Below, in pieces: positions 37,061-45,974 of a DNA stretch of 64,000 nucleotides (position 1 is its first letter; the number at the start of each line of letters is the position of its first letter). Both the position numbers and the translations under genes were made by a program. The stretch is from Pseudomonas chlororaphis (GTDB lineage: Bacteria > Pseudomonadota > Gammaproteobacteria > Pseudomonadales > Pseudomonadaceae). The stretch is from the NCBI RefSeq assembly GCF_000783395.1, contig NZ_JSFK01000026.1, positions 1 to 64,000 on the forward strand. Reading direction: 5' to 3'. The notes beneath the pieces were generated by a model, which saw only the letters and a list, made by a program, of their open reading frames with translations, did not search any database and was not told the origin of the DNA.

Positions 37061-37081
37061 AACCCGCGACAAGCGCGGGTT
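37061..37081 (-). terminator. Terminator of the tol-pal-cpoB operon
   Basis: AACCCGCG, a five-base loop and CGCGGGTT with an A-run on the plus strand, i.e. a T-run for the minus-strand transcript. It separates cpoB from queE. Confidence 0.88.
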
Positions 37082-37104
37082 TCTTCCAAACGGGTCAAGC
37101 CTGC

Positions 37105-37938
37105 TTACATGCGTTGCAGATCGCGTTGGGCCAACTGAGCGGCGGAGGTACCCGGATATTGGGCCACCACCTGCTGCAGAATGCCTTTGACCTTGTCGGT
37201 ATGACCGAGGCGGCGCTCTACATCAGCCAGCTTGTACAGCGAATCCGGCACTTTGGCGTGCTTGGGATAGAGCTGCGAAACCTTGGCGAAAGCCTGGCCT
37301 GCGCCTTGCAGATCGCCTTTGGCCAGATTCACTTCGCCTAACCAGTACTGAGCGTTGCCCGCGTATTGGCTGTTCGGGTATTTGCGCAGGAAAGCGGCAA
37401 AAGCCTGGCTGGCCTTGTCGAAATCCTTGGCTTTGATCAGGTCGAAAGCAGCATCGTAATACAGCTTTTCCTTGGCCGGATCACCCGGTTCGCTACTTGC
37501 AGCAGGTGCCTGGGCAGCAGCCCCGGCGCCAGCGGCAGCACCGGCAGCAGCACTTGCATCGCCACCGGCAGAAGAATTCTCAGGAGTCGCGGCAGGTGCA
37601 ACGCCGGATCCTATGCGCCGATCAAGATCCTGGTATCGCTCCAGGGATTCCTGCTTCATGCGCGCAACCTGATTCTGCAGTTCTTCAATCACACCTTGCT
37701 GGCGCGATATCTGATCCTGCATTTGTTGCAGTTGGTTGAACAGCATGCCTTGTGCCGAGGCAGGGGCCGAAGCCGCTCCCCCGGCATAGGCGCCGTTCGT
37801 ACCGTAACCTGCAGGCGGATAACTGCTCCCGCTATTGTTATAACCGGAGTTGTCATCGACCACAGGAACCGCAGCCCACGCCGCAAGCGGCGCGAGGCTG
37901 AGAGCCAGAACAGTTACAGCACGACGGCACGTTCGCAT
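37105..37938 (-). CDS. cpoB: CpoB (YbgF), Tol-Pal cell-division coordinator
   Basis: Periplasmic protein that links peptidoglycan synthesis by PBP1B to outer-membrane constriction. The 277 residues show a signal peptide ending near AAWA, a Gly/Ser-rich spacer, a coiled coil at about 60-105 (QLQQMQDQISRQQGVIEELQ), an Ala-rich linker and TPR repeats in the C-terminal third (AFAAFLRKYPNSQYAGNAQYWLGE). It follows pal by six bases, as in other gammaproteobacteria. Confidence 0.95.
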   Translation of the reverse strand: MRTCRRAVTVLALSLAPLAAWAAVPVVDDNSGYNNSGSSYPPAGYGTNGAYAGGAASAPASAQGMLFNQLQQMQDQISRQQGVIEELQNQVARMKQESLERYQDLDRRIGSGVAPAATPENSSAGGDASAAAGAAAGAGAAAQAPAASSEPGDPAKEKLYYDAAFDLIKAKDFDKASQAFAAFLRKYPNSQYAGNAQYWLGEVNLAKGDLQGAGQAFAKVSQLYPKHAKVPDSLYKLADVERRLGHTDKVKGILQQVVAQYPGTSAAQLAQRDLQRM

Positions 37939-37944
37939 ATCGAA

Positions 37945-38442
37945 TTACTTACGCAGTTCGACGCGACGGTTTTGAGCCCAGGACTGCTCGTCGTTGCCGG
38001 TAGCAACTGGACGCTCTTCGCCGTAGGAAACCAGTTCCAGCTGAGCTGGGGAAACACCTTGCAGTACCAGGTAGCGCTGAACGGCTTTCGCACGACGCTC
38101 GCCCAGTGCCATGTTGTACTCACGAGTACCACGTTCGTCGGTGTTGCCTTCCAGAACAACGCGAGCGCCGTTTGCTTTCAGGTCTTTGGCGTGAACGTCC
38201 AGAGCGCGCATGGCTTCTGGCTTCAGGTCCGAGCTGTCGTATTCGAAGTAGAAGGTGGTGATTGCGCGCAGAGCAGCTTCTTCGCTCAGGGAACCGTCAA
38301 CGGCACCAGTGTTTGCGCCGTAACCAGCGTTTGGATCAACAGCGCCTTCACCGGCGTTGTCGCCGCCTTTGGACGAGCAACCTACAGCTACAGCCATGGC
38401 CAGAGCCAGCGCAGCAAATTTACCAAACTTCAGCATTTCCAT
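37945..38442 (-). CDS. pal: Peptidoglycan-associated lipoprotein Pal/OprL
   Basis: Outer-membrane lipoprotein that anchors the envelope to peptidoglycan. The 165 residues have a lipobox AVAVGCSS with the acylated Cys near residue 22, and an OmpA-like domain with TDERGTREYNMALGERRA. The residue before TDERG is Asn (EGNTDERG) instead of the more common His. The ATG at 38442 has GGAGT six bases upstream. It lies between tolB and cpoB. Confidence 0.97.
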   Translation of the reverse strand: MEMLKFGKFAALALAMAVAVGCSSKGGDNAGEGAVDPNAGYGANTGAVDGSLSEEAALRAITTFYFEYDSSDLKPEAMRALDVHAKDLKANGARVVLEGNTDERGTREYNMALGERRAKAVQRYLVLQGVSPAQLELVSYGEERPVATGNDEQSWAQNRRVELRK

Positions 38443-38494
38443 CGTGAAACTCCTAATGAACCCCAGTGTGTTAAGTAAAACGTGTAGCGCCCGC

Positions 38495-39796
38495 TCACTT
38501 CAGGTAAGGGGACCAGGACGGTTCTCTGACTTCGCCTTGAGCGGTAGGAAGCGGGAGCCTAACGCGTCCATTAATGGACACGAGCATCAAGACTCCCCGG
38601 CCCTGTTGGCGGGTGGCGTAGATTACCATGGTGCCGTTGGGCGCAACAGTAGGTGACTCGTCCAGAGTGCTATCAGTGAGGATCTTTACACTCCCTCGCT
38701 GCAGATCCTGAGCTGCCACCTTGAAATTGGTGAAGCCATCCTGACGATGGATCATCACCAAAGTCTTTTCATCTGCCGAAAGTTTCGGGTTGGCGTTGTA
38801 GTTACCTACAAACGTCACACGCTCGGCACCACCGCCACTGGCGCTGGTTTTGTAGATCTGAGGCTTGCCGCCGCGGTCCGAGGTGAAGTAGATGGTCGAA
38901 CCATCCTTGCCCCAGTACGGTTCGGTGTTGATGCCAGGACCTGCGGTCACACGGGTGATCTGGCGCGAAGCCAGGTTCATCACGTAAATGTCCGGGTTAC
39001 CATCCTTCGACAGTACGAACGCCAAGCGATCGCCGTTCGGCGACCAGGCTGGCGCGCCGTTCAGACCTTCGAAGTTGGTGATCTGCTCGCGGCGACCGGT
39101 GTCGATGTTCTGCATGAAGATGCGCGGACGCTTCTGCTCGAACGATACGTAAGCGATACGCTTGCCATCCGGTGCGAAACGCGGCGACAGGATCGGCTCG
39201 CGCGATTGCAGCAGAGTCACGGCACGGGCACCGTCGTAGTCAGAACGTTGCAGGGTGTAACGCGTGTTCTTCTCGGAGAAACGCTCGGCTGTCACGTACA
39301 ACAGACGCGTCGAGAACGCACCTTCGATACCGGTCAGCTTCTGGAACGACTGGTCAGAGATGTAATGCGCCATGTCGCGCAGTTGCTCGGTAGTACCGGA
39401 AACACTGCCGTCAGCCACTTTCTGCTCGGTGGCCACGTTGAACAACGCCCACTGCACCTGCAGACGACCACCTGCCGGAACAATGCTGCCAACCATCATG
39501 TATTGAGCACCCACCGCCTTCCAGTCACGGAAGATGATTTCGCTCGGCTGGCTTGGCTGGCTGATCATGTTTTGCTTTGGAATCGGCGAGTAGTAGCCCG
39601 AGTTGCGCAAATCGTTACCAATGATTTCAGCCATGTCGTCCGGCAGCACTGCACCGCCCTGGAAACCGAACGGTACAACGGCGATTGGTGTTGCCCGATC
39701 GCTGCCGCTGGTGACCAGAATGTTCTTTTCATCTGCCATCGCGATCCCTGCCATGCAGCAGATCACGACCAGCATTCCTCGAAGAAGGTTTCTCAC
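38495..39796 (-). CDS. tolB: TolB, periplasmic beta-propeller of the Tol-Pal system
   Basis: Shuttles between Pal and TolA. The 433 residues carry a signal peptide ending at AMADE, a D1 domain, and a six-bladed propeller with repeats such as SFEQKRPRIFMQNI, SPNGDRLAFVLSKDGNPDIYVM and YFTSDRGGKPQIY. The start is GTG at 39796, overlapping the tolA stop as GTGA. The gap of about 50 bases to pal could hold a second pal promoter, but none is evident. Confidence 0.97.
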   Translation of the reverse strand: MRNLLRGMLVVICCMAGIAMADEKNILVTSGSDRATPIAVVPFGFQGGAVLPDDMAEIIGNDLRNSGYYSPIPKQNMISQPSQPSEIIFRDWKAVGAQYMMVGSIVPAGGRLQVQWALFNVATEQKVADGSVSGTTEQLRDMAHYISDQSFQKLTGIEGAFSTRLLYVTAERFSEKNTRYTLQRSDYDGARAVTLLQSREPILSPRFAPDGKRIAYVSFEQKRPRIFMQNIDTGRREQITNFEGLNGAPAWSPNGDRLAFVLSKDGNPDIYVMNLASRQITRVTAGPGINTEPYWGKDGSTIYFTSDRGGKPQIYKTSASGGGAERVTFVGNYNANPKLSADEKTLVMIHRQDGFTNFKVAAQDLQRGSVKILTDSTLDESPTVAPNGTMVIYATRQQGRGVLMLVSINGRVRLPLPTAQGEVREPSWSPYLK

Positions 39797-40875
39797 AAGG
39801 CTAGATCCTCAGGTGTGAATGTCATCTTGAATGAACGATACGGAGCGAAATCGCTCGGCTTCATTCCCTGCATTTCTGTCAAACGTCCAATATTCTTGAC
39901 TGCCGCGACTGCCGAAGCATCAAACGGACCGTCGCCACTGGACTTGGCCACGCTGACCGAAGTCACCGTACCGTCCGGCAACATGCCGATTTGCAGCACG
40001 ACCGTCATGCCTTTGCGTGCCGAAGGAGGACGAGCCCAACCTTCTGCCGCTCGCGCACGAATCAGGTCATCGAAACTGCCCGCGACTTCGTCACCCTGCT
40101 CATCGGCCAAGGCCTGCTGGCGCTGCGGCGTATCGGAAAGCAGATCGGCCAAGGCCTGAGCCTTTTTGTCTTCGGTCGATTTACGTGCCGCATCCTGCGC
40201 TTTCTTCTTCGCAGCATCGGCAGCAGCTTTCTTCTTCGCTTCGTCGGCGATTTTCTTCTTCGCCTCTTCAGCTTCAGCTTTCTTCTTGGCGTCTTCGGCG
40301 GCTTTCTTCTTCGCGTCTTCGACGATCTTCTTCTTGGCTTCTTCAGCAGCGGCTTTTTTGGCCTCTTCTTCAGCAGCCTTTTTCGCTTCTTCTTCAGATT
40401 TCTTCTTGGCTATATCAGCCAATTGTTTCTCTTCGGCCTTTTTGGCTTCGGCGGTCTTCTTGGCTTCGTCGGCTTTTTTGGCTTCGTCAGCCTTTTTCGC
40501 CTCGTCTGCTTTTTTCGACTCGTCGGCCTTCTTGGCCTCCTCGGCTTTTTGAGCCGCTTCTTCTTTCTTTTGTTCCGCAGCGGCCTTGATCTCTTCCTGC
40601 TCGACCTTCTTCTGCTCCATCTGCTCGACTTCGGTCTGGCGCGCGGCGGATTTCTTCGCCTCACCCGCAATCTTCTGATTGGTCTGGGTGGTTGCCTGAC
40701 TTTTCGATTTCAGCTGGTAGAGGGTCGCCTGGACAATCGGTTTGGCCGGCGGCAGCTCTGGTGTGAAGGCAAAACTGACGAACAGCATGCCGAACACCAG
40801 CACGTGCAGGACAATTGCCAGAACACTAGGCCAGAAGTAGCTCTCCGAGGCGGACGGCTCTCGCTGTTGCTGCAT
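39793..40875 (-). CDS. tolA: TolA, Tol-Pal envelope-spanning protein
   Basis: An inner-membrane protein that spans the periplasm. The 360 residues have one N-terminal helix (about 14-36), a long Ala/Lys/Glu coiled domain (about 60-240) built of repeats like KKADEAKK and KKAAEEEAKK, and a C-terminal domain with TSVSVAKSSGDGPFD. The repeat-rich DNA (40200-40680) gives low-complexity frames on the opposite strand that are not genes. It overlaps tolB by four bases and abuts tolR. Confidence 0.96.
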   Translation of the reverse strand: MQQQREPSASESYFWPSVLAIVLHVLVFGMLFVSFAFTPELPPAKPIVQATLYQLKSKSQATTQTNQKIAGEAKKSAARQTEVEQMEQKKVEQEEIKAAAEQKKEEAAQKAEEAKKADESKKADEAKKADEAKKADEAKKTAEAKKAEEKQLADIAKKKSEEEAKKAAEEEAKKAAAEEAKKKIVEDAKKKAAEDAKKKAEAEEAKKKIADEAKKKAAADAAKKKAQDAARKSTEDKKAQALADLLSDTPQRQQALADEQGDEVAGSFDDLIRARAAEGWARPPSARKGMTVVLQIGMLPDGTVTSVSVAKSSGDGPFDASAVAAVKNIGRLTEMQGMKPSDFAPYRSFKMTFTPEDLAL

Positions 40876-41336
40876 CAGGGGGCCTCGGTAATCAAACCAA
40901 CATTACCGACCCCGGCTTTCTGCAACCCGCCCATGGCGCCCATGACGGAACCATAGTCGACGGTCTTGTCACCGCGGATGAAGACCTGGGTTCGCTTGCC
41001 GCCTTCAGTGCCGGCACGAATGATCTTGGTCACCGCGTCGGTCATTTGCGGCAGGGTCATGGCCCTGTCCTGTTGCTTCTCGGTATCGACTTCGCTGCCA
41101 AGGTTCCAGTAATAGGTCTTGTCAGCCTTGATCGAAATGGTCAGGACCTGAGTGTTGTTGTCCTGCGGCAAGGCTTCGCTGGAAACCTTGGGCAGATCAA
41201 CTTTCACGCCCTGATTGAGCATCGGCGCGGTCACCATGAAGATGACCAGCAGTACCAACATCACGTCGATGTAAGGCACCACGTTCATCTCGGCGACCGG
41301 CTTGCGCTTTTTGCGAGCTCGAGCGATTAAAGCCAT
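40875..41336 (-). CDS. tolR: TolR, proton-channel partner of TolQ
   Basis: A 153-residue ExbD/TolR protein with one membrane helix. MNVVPYIDVMLVLLVIFMV carries the key Asp in the helix; the periplasmic domain contains IFIRGDKTVDYG-like VFIRGDKTVDYG. It overlaps tolA by one base and follows tolQ by 14 bases; together TolQ and TolR power TolA with the proton gradient. Confidence 0.96.
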   Translation of the reverse strand: MALIARARKKRKPVAEMNVVPYIDVMLVLLVIFMVTAPMLNQGVKVDLPKVSSEALPQDNNTQVLTISIKADKTYYWNLGSEVDTEKQQDRAMTLPQMTDAVTKIIRAGTEGGKRTQVFIRGDKTVDYGSVMGAMGGLQKAGVGNVGLITEAP

Positions 41337-41350
41337 TGGAAATTACCTGC

Positions 41351-42046
41351 TTATTCTTCGCTGGTGTGCACTTTGCGGTGCAGGATCGCCTGGAATTCAT
41401 CGGCGAAGGTGTAGTAGCGGCCCAGCAAGGTTTCGCTGCGAGCGGCGAAACGGTTGTAAGCGATTACCGCAGGGATCGCGGCGAACAGACCGATCGCGGT
41501 GGCGATCAGGGCTTCGGCGATACCCGGGGCCACGGTGGCCAGAGTCGCTTGCTGAGCGCTGGCCAGTCCGCGGAAGGAGTTCATGATGCCCCACACGGTA
41601 CCGAACAGACCGATGTACGGGCTGACCGAACCGACGGTGGCGAGAAACGGCAGGCTCTGCTCCAGTTTCTCTTCTTCGCGGGAGATGGCGACGCGCATGG
41701 CACGGGCCACGCCTTCCATGACTGCTTCAGGGTCGACACCTGGCTGCTGACGCAGACGGGAGAACTCCTTGAAGCCGGCGCGAAAGATCTGCTCGACGCC
41801 CGAGTCCGGATCCGGGTTGCTGCCCGCCTGACGGTACAGCTTGGACAGGTCGATACCCGACCAGAAGCGCTCTTCGAAGCTCTCCAGGGCGCGTCGACCG
41901 GCGCGCAGCAGATTGCTGCGCTGAAAGATCATGATCCATGAGGTCACCGATGCGGCCACCAGGGTCAACATTACCAACTGCACCACGATGCTGGCATTGC
42001 TGACCAGGCTCCACATGGAGGAATGGTCGACGACGTTAGCTTCCAC
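41351..42046 (-). CDS. tolQ: TolQ, proton-channel subunit
   Basis: A 231-residue inner-membrane protein with three helices: one near SIVVQLVMLTLVAASVTSW, and two near the C-terminus in PYIGLFGTVWGIMNSF and GIAEALIATAIGLFAAIPAV. The motif GLFGTVWG is typical of ExbB/TolQ. Its start overlaps the ybgC end by 11 bases, which suggests coupled translation. Confidence 0.97.
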   Translation of the reverse strand: MEANVVDHSSMWSLVSNASIVVQLVMLTLVAASVTSWIMIFQRSNLLRAGRRALESFEERFWSGIDLSKLYRQAGSNPDPDSGVEQIFRAGFKEFSRLRQQPGVDPEAVMEGVARAMRVAISREEEKLEQSLPFLATVGSVSPYIGLFGTVWGIMNSFRGLASAQQATLATVAPGIAEALIATAIGLFAAIPAVIAYNRFAARSETLLGRYYTFADEFQAILHRKVHTSEE

Positions 42047-42503
42047 GCTTTATCTCCTGCTTTGAGTGTGTACCCGGGCCGACCGCGTCGGCGAAGGCCG
42101 CACGCAAGTCTTCGGGAAGGGCCCGGGGTTTCAAACTGTTAGTGCGCACACAGGCCACCAAAAACTGCCCTTCACAGAGCAGCACATTATCCGTCGCCCG
42201 CCTGACCTGCTGTTTAAAGCGCAGGCTGGCACGGTTCAATTCGATTACATCAGCGCTTACCAGCAGTTCGTCGTCCAGTCGCGCCGGCGCGTGATAGCGC
42301 GCTTCGCTGGAGTGCACGACAAACAACAGGTCCTCCCCGGCAAGCGCAGATTGGGCAAAGCCCAGCTCGCGAAGCCGCTCTGTTCGAGCCCGTTCCATAA
42401 ACTTGAGGTAATTAACGTAATACACGATGCCGCCCGCATCGGTGTCCTCGTAATAAACGCGACAACGATGTGCGAACGGCTCAAGCCCGTTTTGCGCGCG
42501 CAT
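42036..42503 (-). CDS. ybgC: YbgC, Tol-Pal-associated acyl-CoA thioesterase
   Basis: A 155-residue hot-dog-fold thioesterase with the family signature YYEDTDAGGIVYYVNYLKFMERARTE, in which the Asp of DTDAGG is catalytic. In E. coli it acts on acyl-CoA or acyl-ACP linked to phospholipid synthesis. First gene of ybgC-tolQRAB-pal-cpoB, with the operon promoter probably in the 127-base gap after ruvB. Confidence 0.93.
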   Translation of the reverse strand: MRAQNGLEPFAHRCRVYYEDTDAGGIVYYVNYLKFMERARTERLRELGFAQSALAGEDLLFVVHSSEARYHAPARLDDELLVSADVIELNRASLRFKQQVRRATDNVLLCEGQFLVACVRTNSLKPRALPEDLRAAFADAVGPGTHSKQEIKRGS

Positions 42504-42630
42504 ACTCTAGTGCTTACTCCTCAGGTTGCCAATCCGGCCAGGCAACTGTTTTTCATGGTTTCAGGGCATTACCGCAAAAGTACCGTCGTCTGACAGTACA
42601 AACCCTGAATAAATCGCCAAAAAATGTGTA

Positions 42631-43692
42631 TCAATCGTCCACGGCATCAAGAAACTCGTCTGCCACGGGCATTTCACCCATTCGTGACGGAATGTTTAAA
42701 CCGAAGTGCAGGTACGCATGCCGCGTCACCACCCTGCCCCGTGGTGTACGCATGATGTAGCCCTGTTGAATCAGGTACGGCTCCAGCACATCTTCAATGG
42801 TGTGGCGCTCTTCGCTGATGGCCGCTGCCAGACTGTCGATGCCGACCGGGCCGCCATCGAACTTCTCGATCATGGTCAACAGCAGACGCCGGTCCTGATG
42901 ATCGAAACCGTGTTCGTCGACGTCCAGCAGGTTCAGCGCCAGATCCGCCACCGCTTTGGTGATGTGACCCTTGGCGCGCACTTCGGCGAAGTCACGCACC
43001 CGGCGCAACAAACGGTTGGCGATCCGCGGGGTGCCACGGGCGCGACGTGCGATCTCGAACGAACCTTCCGGATCCAGCGGCAGGCCGAGAATGGCTGCCG
43101 AACGACTGACAATCGTCGCCAGATCAGCCGTGCTGTAGAACTCAAGACGCTGGACAATACCAAAGCGGTCACGCAACGGGTTGGTCAGCATGCCGGCGCG
43201 AGTGGTCGCCCCCACCAGAGTGAACGGCGGCAGATCAAGCTTGATCGAACGCGCGGCCGGCCCTTCACCGATCATGATGTCGAGCTGGAAATCTTCCATC
43301 GCCGGGTACAGCACTTCTTCAACGATCGGCGACAGGCGATGGATTTCGTCGATAAACAACACGTCATGCGGTTCAAGATTGGTCAACAACGCCGCCAGAT
43401 CACCCGGACGCTCAAGCACCGGCCCGGATGTGCTCTTGATCGACACGCCCATTTCCTGGGCGATGATGTTGGCCAGCGTGGTCTTGCCCAGACCCGGCGG
43501 GCCGAAGATCAGCGTGTGGTCGAGGGATTCGCTACGGCCGCGAGCAGCCTGGATGAACAGCTCCATCTGCTCGCGCACGGTCGGCTGGCCAATATAGTCG
43601 GCCAGACTGACCGGGCGAATGGCGCGGTCCTGGACTTCTTCGCGCTCGCGCGGACTGTGCGCGGCGGTGATCAGACGATCAGCTTCAATCAC
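42631..43692 (-). CDS. ruvB: RuvB, Holliday-junction branch-migration helicase
   Basis: The motor of RuvABC. 353 residues: AAA+ core with Walker A FGPPGLGKTTLA, Walker B VLFIDEIHRL and sensor segment VGATTRAGMLT, then a winged-helix DNA-binding end IQQGYIMRTPRGRVVT. It follows ruvA directly with no gap. Confidence 0.97.
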   Translation of the reverse strand: MIEADRLITAAHSPREREEVQDRAIRPVSLADYIGQPTVREQMELFIQAARGRSESLDHTLIFGPPGLGKTTLANIIAQEMGVSIKSTSGPVLERPGDLAALLTNLEPHDVLFIDEIHRLSPIVEEVLYPAMEDFQLDIMIGEGPAARSIKLDLPPFTLVGATTRAGMLTNPLRDRFGIVQRLEFYSTADLATIVSRSAAILGLPLDPEGSFEIARRARGTPRIANRLLRRVRDFAEVRAKGHITKAVADLALNLLDVDEHGFDHQDRRLLLTMIEKFDGGPVGIDSLAAAISEERHTIEDVLEPYLIQQGYIMRTPRGRVVTRHAYLHFGLNIPSRMGEMPVADEFLDAVDD

Positions 43693-44301
43693 TTAAATCA
43701 TTCCCTTCAGGGCGCGGCGGATCAGGTCTTCACTGCTCAAATTCTTGTCCTTGATGGCGGTAATCGCCTTGCTCGCTTCCTGCGGCTTGTAGCCCAGGGA
43801 AATCAGCGCGCTGACCGCATCGTTCTCGGCGGTATTGACCGGCGCCGGGCCGTCCGGCTGATTCGGTACCAGCGCGAACATGGCCGGCGACGTCTCCCAG
43901 GCCTTGAAGCGGTCTTTCAACTCAACCAGCAAGCGCTCTGCGGTTTTCTTGCCAACACCGGGCACTTTGGTCAACGCCGAGGTGTCCTGCGACTGCACGC
44001 AGCGGATCAGCTCGTCGACTTCCAGGCTCGACATCAAGGCCAGGGCCAATTTTGGCCCGACACCATTGAGACGGATCAACTCGCGAAAAAAGTCTCGCTC
44101 ACGCTTGCCGGCAAAACCATAGAGTAACTGCGCGTCTTCGCGTACGACCAAATGGGTGTGCAGGGTCAGCGGTTCACCGACCGACGGCAGACGATAAAGG
44201 GTGGTCATGGGCACTTCCAGCTCATACCCGAGGCCGTTTACATCCAGAATCAGGTGCGGCGGCTGCTTCTCAGCCAGGGTGCCGCGCAAGCGTCCAATCA
44301 C
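43693..44301 (-). CDS. ruvA: RuvA, Holliday-junction binding protein
   Basis: Tetrameric scaffold that holds the four-way junction and regulates RuvB. 202 residues: N-terminal OB fold (IGRLRGTLAEK), a central pair of helix-hairpin-helix motifs (LIRLNGVGPKLALAL, LTKVPGVGKKTAERL) and a small C-terminal RuvB-binding domain. The start is GTG at 44301; an upstream in-frame ATG would add about 30 residues not found in the family. Confidence 0.96.
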   Translation of the reverse strand: MIGRLRGTLAEKQPPHLILDVNGLGYELEVPMTTLYRLPSVGEPLTLHTHLVVREDAQLLYGFAGKRERDFFRELIRLNGVGPKLALALMSSLEVDELIRCVQSQDTSALTKVPGVGKKTAERLLVELKDRFKAWETSPAMFALVPNQPDGPAPVNTAENDAVSALISLGYKPQEASKAITAIKDKNLSSEDLIRRALKGMI

Positions 44302-44415
44302 GTTTAAGATCCTTGAGCGTTGGCCAGCCGTGGGCTGGCGACAATCGGAGCGAAAGACTCGGGCCGACGACACAGGCGCGAAAGTCCACACTCCATAAAT
44401 TTGATGCTGATGCTA

Positions 44416-44943
44416 TCAGAGACGCAGGCGCCCGCCACGACTGCGTGCGGTTCCCAAGCCGTGTGGCAGCAGACTGGAACGTGTGTGCGCGTGGCAAATG
44501 GCAATGGCCAGGGCGTCCGAGGCATCGATTTGTGGTTTGCTGGTCAGTTTGAGCATGTGCATGACCATCATCTGCACTTGTTCTTTATTGGCGGCACCGG
44601 TGCCGACCACTGCCTGTTTGACCTGAGTGGCCGTGTACTCGGCGATCTCCAGGCATTCTTCTGCGCCCGCCACGATGGCGGCGCCACGGGCCTGGCCGAG
44701 CTTCAGCGCCGAATCGGCGTTTTTCGCCATGAACACCTTTTCGATGCCCATGGTCACCGGGCCGTAGGTCTGGATGATTTCGCGTACGCCGCGATAGACG
44801 ATTTGCAGGCGTTCGTGCAGCTCGCCCGCACCGGTACGGATGCAGCCGGAAGCCACATAGATACAGCCGCCACGCCCGGTATCGCGAACAATCCCGTAAC
44901 CGGTGATGCGCGAACCGGGGTCGATACCAAGAATTAAAGTCAT
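44416..44943 (-). CDS. ruvC: RuvC, Holliday-junction resolvase
   Basis: Endonuclease that cuts the junction symmetrically. The 175 residues contain the acidic catalytic set: Asp in LGIDPGSRITGYG, Glu in MGIEKVFMAKNADSALKLGQARG, and Asp in IDASDALAIAICHAH. A gap of about 114 bases separates it from ruvA, longer than between ruvA and ruvB; it is read in the same direction. Confidence 0.96.
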   Translation of the reverse strand: MTLILGIDPGSRITGYGIVRDTGRGGCIYVASGCIRTGAGELHERLQIVYRGVREIIQTYGPVTMGIEKVFMAKNADSALKLGQARGAAIVAGAEECLEIAEYTATQVKQAVVGTGAANKEQVQMMVMHMLKLTSKPQIDASDALAIAICHAHTRSSLLPHGLGTARSRGGRLRL

Positions 44944-44980
44944 AACGCCTGCAGAAATTGATGCGAAAGCTGAGGGTACA

Positions 44981-45055
44981 TGTAGGAGCTGCCGAAGGCT
45001 GCGATCTTTTGATCTTTCAAAAACAGAAAGATCGCAGCCTTCGGCAGCTCCTACA
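44981..45055. repeat. Paired REP palindrome, GTAGGAGCTGCCGAAGGC type
   Basis: Inverted TGTAGGAGCTGCCGAAGGCT copies with GATCTTT inner arms, between yebC and ruvC. Second copy of the family seen near 11.8 kb. Confidence 0.85.
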
Positions 45056-45099
45056 GGTGAAGTGTAGAGCCAGCAAAAACTGCGACCTTTCTATTTGCA

Positions 45100-45846
45100 T
45101 CAACCGAGCTGAGCAGCCACGTCTTCCGGAATGTCCGCATTGGAATAGACGTTCTGCACGTCATCCAGATCCTCAAGCATGTCGATCAGCTTGAGCACCT
45201 TCTCCGCGCCTTCCAGATCCAGTTCGGCGCTAGTGGTCGGCTGCATGACGATCTCCGCGTCATCACCCTTGAATCCAGCGGCTTCCAGCGCGTTACGCAC
45301 CGCATAGAAGCTGGTGAACGAGGTGAACACATCGATCGAACCGTCTTCGTGGCTGACCACGTCATCGGCATCGGCTTCCAGCGCCGCTTCAGTCAGCGCG
45401 TCTTCATCGACGCCCGGCGCGAAGCTGATCTGGCCTTTGCGCTCGAACAAGTAAGCCACCGAACCGTCGGTGCCGAGGTTGCCACCACACTTGCTGAACG
45501 CATGACGCACAGCGGCTGCGGTACGGTTACGGTTGTCGGTCATGCACTCGACCATCACCGCCACGCCGCCCGGGCCGTAACCTTCGTAGGTCAGCTCTTC
45601 TACGTTGTCCGCTTCGGTGGCACCGGCGCCGCGCGCGACGGCACGGTCGATGATGTCGCGGCTCATGTTCGCGCTCAACGCCTTGTCCAGCGCCAGACGC
45701 AGACGCGGGTTGGAGCCCGGGTCACCGCCGCCTTGGCGGGCCGCAACGGTCAGTTCGCGGATCCACTTGGTGAAGATCTTGCCTCTCTTGGCATCCTGAC
45801 GTTCTTTGCGGTGCTTGATGTTCGCCCACTTGGAATGACCTGCCAT
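45100..45846 (-). CDS. yebC: YebC/PmpR-family transcription/translation factor
   Basis: A 248-residue YebC/TACO1 protein: MAGHSKWANIKHRKERQDAKRGKIFTK at the N-terminus, then NMSRDIIDRAVARG and YEGYGPGGVAVMVE. The P. aeruginosa member is PmpR, a repressor of the quinolone receptor gene pqsR; other YebC proteins help ribosomes through proline stretches. This genus member probably keeps a general role, since no PQS genes are here. Encoded between aspS and ruvC. Confidence 0.94.
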   Translation of the reverse strand: MAGHSKWANIKHRKERQDAKRGKIFTKWIRELTVAARQGGGDPGSNPRLRLALDKALSANMSRDIIDRAVARGAGATEADNVEELTYEGYGPGGVAVMVECMTDNRNRTAAAVRHAFSKCGGNLGTDGSVAYLFERKGQISFAPGVDEDALTEAALEADADDVVSHEDGSIDVFTSFTSFYAVRNALEAAGFKGDDAEIVMQPTTSAELDLEGAEKVLKLIDMLEDLDDVQNVYSNADIPEDVAAQLG

Positions 45847-45936
45847 AACTCGCTCCGAATTCTCTTTGAAACGTTGCCCGCCCTGCTCATGCAGTGGCCA
45901 GCAAACAAAAAATCTCGACCTGCTCTCTATAGATAG

Positions 45937-45964
45937 AAAAAAGGCGCATCCGAAGATGCGCCTT
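45937..45964 (-). terminator. Terminator after aspS
   Basis: AAGGCGCATC, loop CGAA, GATGCGCCTT with an A-run on the plus-strand side, i.e. T-run for the minus-strand aspS transcript. Confidence 0.88.
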
Positions 45965-45974
45965 CAGGCCCGTC

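Noticed and set aside
39991..40956. Phe/Leu-rich membrane-like frame opposite tolA
   Set aside because: It arises from the complement of the Lys/Ala/Glu repeats of TolA; low complexity, no start signals.
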